Assembly (NCBI GenBank): GCA_009697495.1
Contig: SHUN01000168.1
Span: forward strand, 1 to 6,484
Direction: 5' to 3'
DNA length: 6,484 nucleotides
Source: Bryobacterales bacterium
GTDB taxonomy: Bacteria > Acidobacteriota > Terriglobia > Bryobacterales > Bryobacteraceae
Positions within the stretch are counted from its first letter, which is position 1. Every line of letters begins with the position of its first letter. Shown piece by piece: positions 1 to 6,200 of the stretch. The notes beneath the pieces were generated by a model. It was not told where the DNA came from. It saw only the letters and a program-made list of their open reading frames with translations, and did no database searches. The position numbers were made by a program, and so were the translations under genes.

Positions 1-776
1 AGTACGGGTATGTCTATTTGACGCAAGTGGATATCGGTCCGAATGGATTAGTGCGGTCGCCGGACGTGGACGGCCCGCGGCAGGACCGGCGGGAGACATT
101 GCTGGCCGCCATGCGGGACGGGCAGCAGAAGCGCTATCCGGGGGACCCGGTGGTACAGGCGCAGGCGGATGTTTCCAGGCAGGCGTTTCGGTTAGCCGGA
201 CCGCGATTCATGAATGTATTTGACTTGAACCGGGAGAGTTCGACGCTGCGGCAGGCGTATGGAAGCGAGTTTGGGCAGAGGTGCCTGTTAGCGCGCCGCC
301 TGGTGCAATCCGGCGTGCGGTTTGTAGAAGTGTCCTATAACTTGAACTTCCTGAATGGAAGCGGCTGGGACACACACAACGAAGGGCAAGTGAATCAACA
401 CTTACTCATTCAGGACTTGGATAAGTCGTTCGCGACGTTATTGCAGGATCTGGAAAAGAACAAGATGCTGGATTCGACGCTGGTTGTGATCGCAACCGAA
501 TTTGGACGGCCGCCAGAGTTCGATTCGGGCGGCGGGCGCGGGCATCAGTCAGAGGCTTATTCCATGCTGTTGGCCGGCGGCGGATTGAAGACGGGGCAGG
601 CGATCGGCACGACGGATGAGTTGGGAAAGAAAGTAGTTGAACGTCCGGTAACGGTGCCCGATTTTCATGCGACGATTCACTGCGCCCTGGGAATTGATCC
701 GCATAAGAATCTGTACGCGGGCGACAGGCCGGTGCCGATTACGGATCAGGGTAAGCCGGTGCTGGAATTGTTCTAG
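1..776 (+). CDS. DUF1501 family protein, C-terminal part (5' end outside window)
   Basis: The frame is already open at the left edge (first whole codon at base 3) and stops with TAG at 774-776, giving 257 visible residues, roughly the C-terminal half of a family that usually runs to about 430-490 residues. Family hallmarks are seen in order: WDTH at 366-377, the ATEFGR segment with TEFGR at 495-509, a glycine-rich GRGHQ stretch at about 534-548, then SMLLAGGG, the GTTDELG segment, DFHATIH and LGIDP. DUF1501 proteins have an alkaline-phosphatase/sulfatase-like fold, and these Asp/His positions would fit metal or substrate binding, but no reaction is established for the family. Members are commonly exported by a Tat signal and paired with DUF1549/DUF1553 cytochrome-type proteins in Planctomycetes and Acidobacteria. 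Both the signal and such a partner would lie upstream of this window. The TTG at 18 is only an internal codon, because the frame continues through it to the edge. Family assignment is confident; function is unknown. Confidence 0.93.
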   Translation, partial: YGYVYLTQVDIGPNGLVRSPDVDGPRQDRRETLLAAMRDGQQKRYPGDPVVQAQADVSRQAFRLAGPRFMNVFDLNRESSTLRQAYGSEFGQRCLLARRLVQSGVRFVEVSYNLNFLNGSGWDTHNEGQVNQHLLIQDLDKSFATLLQDLEKNKMLDSTLVVIATEFGRPPEFDSGGGRGHQSEAYSMLLAGGGLKTGQAIGTTDELGKKVVERPVTVPDFHATIHCALGIDPHKNLYAGDRPVPITDQGKPVLELF

Positions 777-777
777 G

Positions 778-813
778 GGCGCGACCGTGTGAATACGTTC
801 GCATGTCGGTGCC
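778..813 (+). terminator. Bulged hairpin just after the DUF1501 stop, possible terminator without a T-run
   Basis: Starting 2 bases after the DUF1501 stop codon, the transcript can fold as ggc (778-780) with gcc (811-813), accg (784-787) with cggt (807-810), and tgtgaa (788-793) with ttcgca (798-803, one G-U pair). The loop is tacg, a UNCG-type tetraloop. That makes 13 pairs interrupted by two 3-base bulges. No T-run follows (the next bases are tgactggcg), so it is not a canonical Rho-independent terminator. It may instead protect or define the mRNA 3' end. Confidence 0.35.
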
Positions 814-894
814 TGACTGGCGCAAAACCGCCTTTCCGAGCCGCGCCGCGCCTTTCCGAGGCGCGACCGTCAGGGAGCGGTCCTCGCGGTCAGA
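782..894. repeat. REP-like palindromic intergenic element
   Basis: This 113-bp stretch between two convergent genes has no coding frame but is dense in repeats. cgcctttccgag is repeated directly at 829-840 and 849-860 with a 20-bp period. An 11-mer, ggcgcgaccgt, occurs at 860-870 and also at 778-788, overlapping the left boundary. The pentamer GACCG recurs on both strands: gaccg at 783-787 and 865-869, cggtc at 878-882 and 887-891, so it also sits near both ends in inverted orientation. Several stems can form (listed separately). The composition and placement resemble small extragenic palindromic (REP/MITE-like) elements of large bacterial genomes. Assignment to a known repeat family cannot be made from one copy. 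Confidence 0.5.
847..882. repeat. Two adjoining GC-rich stem-loops in the intergenic element
   Basis: cgcgcct (847-853) and aggcgcg (859-865) form a perfect 7-bp stem around the 5-base loop ttccg. Next to it, and sharing base 865, gaccg (865-869) pairs with cggtc (878-882) around an 8-base loop. The two stems are nearly strand-symmetric, so they would form in transcripts of either convergent gene and could act as a bidirectional 3'-end structure. No T-tract flanks either side. Confidence 0.45.
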
Positions 895-897
895 GTT

Positions 898-2136
898 CTA
901 GGGGCGTGTGCTTCTCTTCTGATACTTGAATGACTTCCAATCCGCGGCGGCGCGGCCGTTCAAATCCCACATAACGTGTCCGGCGCGGATGGTCAGTTCG
1001 GCTGTCAATTTCTTCTCACCGGTTCGGGACGCGCCGGCGGAGTCGATGTAACCGAAACGGCCTTGTTCGAGTTTGAGGACGGTAATGTCAGCCTCGGCCC
1101 CTACATCGAGATGACCCAGTTTGGGGCGCTTGATCTGTTTGGCGGGATTCCATGTACTCATTTTGATGACCGCGTCGAGCGTCGCGCCGAGTGTCAGTAA
1201 CTTCGACATGACATTAGTCATATCCTTCATTCCGGCGTTCATGGAGCCGGTGTGGAGGTCGGTGGAAATAGAGTCGGGCCAGAAGCCCTGCTCTGTAAGT
1301 GGAGACGCGATATTCCAGTAGAAACTGCCGCCGCCATGACCGACGTCGAAGATAACTCCGCGCTTGCGGCCGGCGACAAAGGCCGGGTTCACCTTGCCGT
1401 CTTCGCCGAGTTCGCCGCGGTGTCCGGAGTAACAATGGGTGTAGATATCCCCTGCACGCATTTTGTCGCCGAGCAATGTTCGTAAGCTACGGTCAAGAGT
1501 CATATAGCCGAAGTCGACCATAATGGGCAGGTCAGTTGCTTTGGCGGCGGCGAGAGCGCCATCGACGGAGGGCCAGCCTTCGCCCGCGTAATGAGCGGTT
1601 TTGAAGCCGACGACGACGTCTTTGTGTTTCTTTGCCACGGCGGCGGCTTGTGCGGGCTGCATTTCGGCGTTGTCGTCTTCGCCGGAAGGGCTCATGCCAT
1701 TGCCGACGATGTTGATGAAGGCGAGGACGCGCGTCTGGGAGCGGTCGATGATGCGTTGGCGGAAGTCTTCGAAATTGCGCCAGCCGGAAGAGCCGGCGTC
1801 GACCTGCGTGGTCACACCGGAGCGGAAGCTGAAGCCATCGGGGTAGACGGAGGAATCGCCGGTGAGAGCCTTGACGCCGGTGCCTGTGTAGACGTGGGCG
1901 TGAATGTCGATGAGGCCGGGGACAACGTACAGGCCTTCGGCGTTGGCGACGCGCGCGGCCTGCGAAGCGGGGATGTCAGCGGCGACTTTGGCGATTCGGC
2001 GGCCGTCGATGGCGACGTCGAGTTTGGCGGAGCGACCGTTCTTGGGGTCAATGACGTGGCCGCCTTTGATGAGAAGCGAATAGGGAGCCTGCGCCGGGAG
2101 GAGCGCGATGGCGGCCAGAAAAAGTAGGGAGCGCAT
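898..2136 (-). CDS. Exported amidohydrolase/deacetylase family metallohydrolase (Atu3266/EF_0837 type)
   Basis: The 412-residue product begins with a signal peptide (MRSLLFLAAIALLPAQA), so it is probably exported to the periplasm. After a short beta-sandwich start (LLIKGGHVIDPKNG) comes the amidohydrolase TIM barrel. The ligands seen are H79/H81 in GLIDIHAH, K179 in VGFK (candidate carboxylated lysine bridging two metals), H234 and H239 in THCYSGH, and D293 in ISTDLHTG, the expected catalytic aspartate. The end, HLDVGAEADITVLKLE followed by a WDLNG segment, is typical of the closing beta-sandwich. The pattern fits the branch that includes Agrobacterium Atu3266 and Enterococcus EF_0837, which hydrolyse acetylated alpha-hydroxy acids in vitro but whose natural substrates are uncertain. 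The ATG at 2136 is preferred because the signal peptide begins there. No Shine-Dalgarno is present, and a TATAAT ends 7 bases upstream, suggesting a leaderless message. It is convergent with the DUF1501 gene. A specific substrate cannot be named from sequence. Confidence 0.92.
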   Translation of the reverse strand: MRSLLFLAAIALLPAQAPYSLLIKGGHVIDPKNGRSAKLDVAIDGRRIAKVAADIPASQAARVANAEGLYVVPGLIDIHAHVYTGTGVKALTGDSSVYPDGFSFRSGVTTQVDAGSSGWRNFEDFRQRIIDRSQTRVLAFINIVGNGMSPSGEDDNAEMQPAQAAAVAKKHKDVVVGFKTAHYAGEGWPSVDGALAAAKATDLPIMVDFGYMTLDRSLRTLLGDKMRAGDIYTHCYSGHRGELGEDGKVNPAFVAGRKRGVIFDVGHGGGSFYWNIASPLTEQGFWPDSISTDLHTGSMNAGMKDMTNVMSKLLTLGATLDAVIKMSTWNPAKQIKRPKLGHLDVGAEADITVLKLEQGRFGYIDSAGASRTGEKKLTAELTIRAGHVMWDLNGRAAADWKSFKYQKRSTRP

Positions 2137-2143
2137 GGCGTCG

Positions 2144-2149
2144 ATTATA
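2144..2149 (-). promoter_or_regulatory. -10 box (TATAAT) of the amidohydrolase gene
   Basis: Read on the - strand, a perfect TATAAT occupies 2149 to 2144 and is followed by 7 bases (cgacgcc) before the ATG at 2136. Transcription would be expected to start at or within a base or two of the ATG, so the mRNA would have almost no leader. This agrees with the absence of a ribosome binding site. No good -35 hexamer is seen at 16-18 bp spacing. Confidence 0.5.
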
Positions 2150-2465
2150 TAAGCGTTTCTAAACGGAGGCCTAAGGTTTTGCGTAGGCTCTGTCGATGTA
2201 AGGGGGGATGTTACGCTTTGGACAGAGGAACTTTGGCCGATGGATGACGCGTCGGTTGCTTGCCTTGTTCGCCGTAATTCCGATTTTCGGGGCCGTTGAG
2301 CAGGTAGCGGACATTCGCTCCCGGCTGGCCGGATCGGTGGAACCGGCAGGCACGCCCTGTGTCGTGGAGGGCGCGGCAGTGAGTTTGGCCGCGCTTTCGG
2401 CGATGCTAGGCCCGGATTTTATTTGGAAGACGATTCGGGCGGAATTCTTGTTTGGCGTGAGAACG

Positions 2466-2576
2466 ATGAGTTCGGACCGTGCCGATTGCCTGGCGGCGGG
2501 TATGGACGACCACGTGGCGAAACCCATCGGATTGAAACAGTTGGCAGCGGCGTTGGAACGCGCCGAAGCAGGATTG
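2466..2576 (+). pseudogene. Remnant of a response-regulator receiver domain (C-terminal end only)
   Basis: The + strand frame at 2466-2576 reads MSSDRADCLAAGMDDHVAKP followed by IGLKQLAAALERAEAGL. This is the characteristic last third of a receiver (CheY-like) domain as found in hybrid histidine kinases: the DR..CLAAGMDD helix, then the conserved lysine of the KPI motif (codon 2520-2522), then the final alpha-5 helix. The preceding bases (about 2436-2465, encoding a FLFGVRT-like string) sit where beta-4 IIALTA would be expected and may be its degraded form. The acidic pocket and the phospho-accepting aspartate are not found in any + frame upstream. The frame then runs on, open but meaningless, antisense through msrA. 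Best explained as a truncated, decayed end of a two-component gene; a chimeric functional small protein is less likely. Confidence 0.55.
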
Positions 2577-2615
2577 CAGGATGCCCCTATCGCACAGACG
2601 CCCCAAGCGAAAGGC

Positions 2616-2634
2616 GCTCGCGCAGGAGGCGAGC
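2616..2634 (-). terminator. Weak hairpin at the msrA stop codon
   Basis: gctcgc (2616-2621) and gcgagc (2629-2634) form a 6-bp stem with a 7-base loop. The stem starts inside the msrA stop codon in the direction of msrA transcription. Only a short CTTTC-type tract follows, so termination would be weak or Rho-dependent. Confidence 0.25.
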
Positions 2635-3173
2635 TAGGACTCCCTGCGTTTGGCGGCGAACTTGTCCCGAAATTTTTTCACTTTCGGTCCTACTACGAAG
2701 AGGCAGTACGATTCGTTAGCGTGGGTCCGGTAGTAGTTTTGGTGGTAGCCTTCGGCTGGCCAGAAGTGCTCGGCCGGGCGAAGTTGAGTAACGACGCGGT
2801 CCGCATAGACGCCGGCCATTTCCAGATCCCGCATGACTTCGGCACCCTGCTGCTTCTGCGTTTCCGTGTGGTAGAAAATGACGGAACGGTACTGGGAGCC
2901 TTCGTCGTTTCCTTGCCGGTCCCACGTTGTGGGGTCGTGAATCGTGAAAAACACGGCCAAAATTTCGCGAAAGGAACACGTTTCCGTATCGAACGTCACT
3001 TGCACCACCTCGACATGCTCCGTGCCGCCGAGGCAAACTTCCTGATAAGTAGGATCGGAAACCCGCCCGCCCATATATCCGGAAATGATCGATTCGACCC
3101 CGGCCATCTCCTGAAAAACGGCTTCGATGCACCAGAAGCAGCCGCCGCCTAATGTTGTGGTTTCCGTCGCCAT
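2634..3173 (-). CDS. msrA: Peptide methionine sulfoxide reductase MsrA
   Basis: This 179-residue cytoplasmic enzyme reduces the S-epimer of methionine sulfoxide, free or in proteins, with thioredoxin as the usual electron donor. It has the active-site motif GGGCFWCIEAVF near the N-terminus, with catalytic C12 and C15 three residues on. Further family signatures are SGYMGG, GGTEHVEVVQVTFD, FFTIHDPTTW, NDEGSQYRSVIFYH and the C-terminal PAEGYHQNYY. A candidate resolving cysteine is C157 in ESYCLFVVGPKV. Length is normal for a single-domain MsrA with no MsrB fusion. The ATG at 3173 is the only possible start, because an in-frame TGA lies five codons upstream. The nearest purine-rich site (GGAG) is only 2 bases from the ATG, so initiation may be weak. 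Only about 66 bp separate it from the preferred start of the divergent TonB-dependent receptor gene, so the two promoters must overlap or abut. No regulator site is visible. Intact, no frameshift. Confidence 0.97.
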   Translation of the reverse strand: MATETTTLGGGCFWCIEAVFQEMAGVESIISGYMGGRVSDPTYQEVCLGGTEHVEVVQVTFDTETCSFREILAVFFTIHDPTTWDRQGNDEGSQYRSVIFYHTETQKQQGAEVMRDLEMAGVYADRVVTQLRPAEHFWPAEGYHQNYYRTHANESYCLFVVGPKVKKFRDKFAAKRRES

Positions 3174-3239
3174 GTCTCCATGATCTCAATTCACCAAGCC
3201 CCCATGCTCTTGAAATATTCCCTTGGTATTCTCATTGTT
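3174..3239. promoter_or_regulatory. Divergent promoter region between msrA and the receptor gene
   Basis: These 66 bp must contain the start signals of both divergent genes. Local AT content is higher than in the flanking genes, especially 3211-3240. No clear -10/-35 pair is seen for msrA, and no operator palindrome is obvious. If the receptor started at the upstream in-frame ATG (3204), only 30 bp would remain. Confidence 0.4.
3224..3232 (+). promoter_or_regulatory. Possible extended -10 element of the receptor gene
   Basis: TGG followed by TATTCT (3227-3232) matches an extended -10 form (TGnTATnnT). It ends 7 bases before the ATG at 3240, the same spacing as the TATAAT of the amidohydrolase. 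This would again give a message starting at about the initiation codon. No -35 match at the right distance; weak by itself. Confidence 0.25.
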
Positions 3240-6200
3240 ATGAACTGCCGCTTTGGTTTTTCGCTGTTGATCGCCTGTAGTCTACTCAGCGCCCAGGAAT
3301 TTCGCGCCAATATTTCCGGGACCGTCACGGATCCATCCGGCGCGCCGATCTCCGGGGCCCGGGTGGAGGCCATCAGCGCCGAGCGCCAGGTACGTTATGA
3401 AGCGCTTTCAAACGATGCCGGAATCTACCTGATTCGATTTCTCCCGCCGGGGGTGTATTCCCTGACGGTTCAAAAAGAAGGCTTCAAGCGTGCCCAGCGC
3501 GACAGATTGACCGCGCAGGGGGCCGATCGGCTGAGCGTCGACATCCGCATGGAAATCGGCGGCGTCACCGAAAGCGTCACCGTGACCGGCGAAACGCCGT
3601 TATTGGCGACTGAGACGGCCTCGCGAAGTGTGACGCTGGAACAGAAGTACGTCGACGACCTGCCCACGTCGGGCCGAAACGTTTACCAGTTGCTGTTCTC
3701 GCAGCCGGGTGTGATTAAGACCGGCGGCTATTGGGGCTCGTTCGAACTCTACGCATTCGGCAACATGAATGGCATCATGATCAACGGCGGGCGGTCCGGC
3801 GAGAACGAAACGCTGATCGACGGCGTCTCCTCGGTGCGCGGTTCGCGAAGCGCCTCTTTCGCGCCCGCACTGAATGCGATTCAGGAAGTGACGATGTTGA
3901 CCAACTCCTATGACGCATCCTTCGGACGTTTTGGCGGCGGAGTGACGAGCATCGTGCTGCGGACCGGTACCAACCAACTGCATGGGCAGCTTTTCGAGTT
4001 CATTAAAAATGACAACTTGAACTCGAACGGGTATTCGGCGAATGCGGCGAATGTGCGGCGGCCGGAGTACAAGAACAACACGTTTGGCTTCACCGTGGAC
4101 GGGCCGGTGGTGATCCCAAAGCTGCTGAATGGGAAGAACAAGTTGTTCTGGATGCTGTCATTGGAATCACTACGGGAGCGGAATCCGCAGATTCAGTTGT
4201 GGACGGTGCCGACTGCGGCGGAGCGTCGAGGCGACTACTCGCAGATCGTCGACAGCCAGCGGCGTTCGATTTCGATTTATGACCCGCTGACGACGCGGAC
4301 GAATCCGAACGGCGCGGGGTTTATCCGTACGCCGTTCGCCGGGAACGTGATTCCGGGCGGGCGGATCAATCCGGTGGCCGCGAAGCTGATGGAGTTTTAT
4401 CCGGCGGCGAACCGGGTGAGCGAAAACGTCGATGGCCAGAACAATTATCTGTTTGTGAACAGCTCGAAGAATAGTTACAACCAGTGGCTCGGGAAGCTGG
4501 ACTGGGCGATCACTGATCGGCATCGCGTCAGCGGGCGTTATGGCGAGACGCCCTGGTCCAATTTCGCCCGTGTGCAGTGGGGAACGAATGCGGCTGAGCC
4601 GTCGAGCGAGTACCCGTCGACGCGTATTTCCCGAAACTGGGCGGCGGATTGGACCTACACGGTTTCGGCGTCGACGGTGTTCAACTTGCGGGCCGGGCTG
4701 GCGCGCTACGAAGGCTTTAGCGGCAATACCTTTGGCCGGGATTACGATCCGCGTCAACTGGGGTTCCCGGACCGGCTTGTATCGCAGTTTGTGGGCCTGC
4801 AGTTCCCCCGGTTCAATTTCGCCGGCAATAATATTTCGCCGTTGGGCGCGGCGCAGACGAGTGGATATGAAGCGTCCGACGCCTACTCGTTACAGCCGAA
4901 TGTGCAGCATAACCGGGGCCGGCACTCGCTAAAGTACGGCGCCGAATTCCGGCGGTATAACCAGAACAACATCCGGCCGGCGTCGGCGAGCGGCAACTAC
5001 ACATTTAACCGGAATTGGACGCAGGCGAATCCGCAGCAGGCCGATGCGCTGTCGGGGGCGTTCCTGGCGACATTTCAGTTGGGATATCCGACGAGCGGTT
5101 TTGTGGACCGCAATATGGATCCGGCCTACCGCAATCCGTACATGACGTTTTTCTTCCAGGACGACTGGAAGATTACCCGGACCTTGACCATCAACGCGGG
5201 CCTGCGGTGGGATTATGAAGGCCCGGCAAGGGAGCGCTACAACCGGCAGATTCGCGGATTTGCCTTCGATCAGGCGAGTCCTATCGCCTCGCGCGTGCAG
5301 GGACTTTCGCTGAAGGGCGGGTTGCTGTTTGCCGGCTCGAACGGCCTCGAACGGGACGCCTTCAATCGCGATTGGAATAACATCCAGCCCCGCATCGGCG
5401 TGGCTTGGCAAATTGCGCCGAAGTGGGTGCTGCGCGGTGGCTACGGGCTCTACTATCTGGGCCAAAACGGGGTAGGCTCGGACGCCGGGTTCAGCCGGCA
5501 AACTGCGATGATCGCTTCCACCGACAACAACCTGACGCCCGCCGCGTCGCTGTCCGATCCCTTCCCGCAGAGCCTGTTCCCTACCGGCCTGCTCCAACCC
5601 ATCGGCTCCACACAGGGTTTGGCGACGAATCTGGGTTTGGCGGTTGGCGCACAACTGCTGGACCGTCCCCTGCCGAAGTCGCACCAGTTCTCGTTCGGGT
5701 TCCAGCGGACGCTGGGCCAGACGTGGCTGCTGGATGCTTCGTATGTGGGGAATCTGACGCGGGATCTGCCGCTCGGCGCCGGATTGAACTTCCTGGCGGC
5801 GGACACTCTCAATTCTATTCCGGCGGCGAACCGGCAGACCTACTTCAGCCAACAGGTTCCGAACCCGATGGCGGGCTTGCTCCCCGGATCGGCATTCAAC
5901 GGCACCACCGTGCCGCGGCAGCAGTTGTTGTTCGCCTATCCGCAATATCAGCAGGTGAGCATCAATAACATCGCCGCCGGCGCCCAGACCTACCACGCGC
6001 TGCAGGCGAAGGCGACGCGGCGCTTTTCCAATGGCCTGGCCATGCAAGCAAGTTACACGTGGGCGAAGACGATGGAGCGCGTGTCGCTGTTGAATGCGCA
6101 GGACGTGAACCTCGCCAACCTTCGGTCGACGCGCGGCGAACAGCGCTTGTCCGCGGACGACATTCCTCACACGATTTCCATGGTCAGCTCTTATGAACTG

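Larger units (their letters stand above)
770..906. repeat. 12-bp direct repeat bracketing the convergent intergenic region
   Basis: The sequence gttctaggggcg occurs exactly at 770-781 and again at 895-906, a 125-bp offset. The left copy carries the TAG stop (774-776) of the DUF1501 gene on the + strand. The right copy carries the stop of the amidohydrolase on the - strand (CTA at 898-900). Because CTAG is palindromic, each copy contains a potential stop for both genes in the correct register. An exact 12-mer recurring this close is unlikely by chance, so a duplication event (target-site duplication or tandem/slippage duplication) is inferred. Mechanism is unproven. Confidence 0.7.
2137..2633. 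other. 497-bp region with no intact gene
   Basis: This lies between the start of the amidohydrolase and the stop of msrA. It holds the amidohydrolase promoter at its left end and a receiver-domain remnant toward the right. A + strand frame is open from ATG 2208 (also ATG 2244, giving MTRRLLALFAVIPIFGA, which looks like a signal or membrane segment). Residues between that segment and the receiver-like part match nothing I recognise. The ATG at 2208 has an agggggg run directly abutting it, too close to be a working ribosome binding site. AGAGGA at 2224-2229 lies about 14 bases before ATG 2244. I see no intact gene here, but a short unknown protein starting at 2244 cannot be excluded. Confidence 0.5.

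Noticed and set aside
829..860. Two copies of cgcctttccgag considered as the start of a CRISPR-like array
   Set aside because: There are only two copies with an 8-base gap and no spacer-length intervals, so this belongs to the palindromic intergenic element.
1591..2127. A 178-codon open frame on the + strand
   Set aside because: It is antisense to the amidohydrolase and composed of Ala/Gly/Asp/Val runs, as expected from a shadow frame.
2171..2527. A 118-codon open frame on the - strand in the gene-poor region
   Set aside because: No family resemblance and no ribosome binding site. It overlaps the receiver-like coding remnant on the opposite strand.
2208..3152. A 314-codon open frame on the + strand
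   Set aside because: Its second half (from 2634) is antisense to the intact, unmistakable msrA, and only about 40 codons around 2466-2576 resemble a known domain. It is a remnant fused by chance to an open antisense frame.
3210..3238. TTGAAA at 3210-3215 with CATTGT 17 bp downstream as a sigma70 promoter for the receptor
   Set aside because: The -10 match is poor (three of six) and would put the transcription start inside the coding sequence from the preferred ATG.
4929..6170. A 413-codon open frame on the - strand
   Set aside because: It lies wholly antisense to the TonB-dependent receptor barrel, is unusually rich in Arg/Gln/Pro, and shows no recognisable domain. This is typical of a GC-rich shadow frame.
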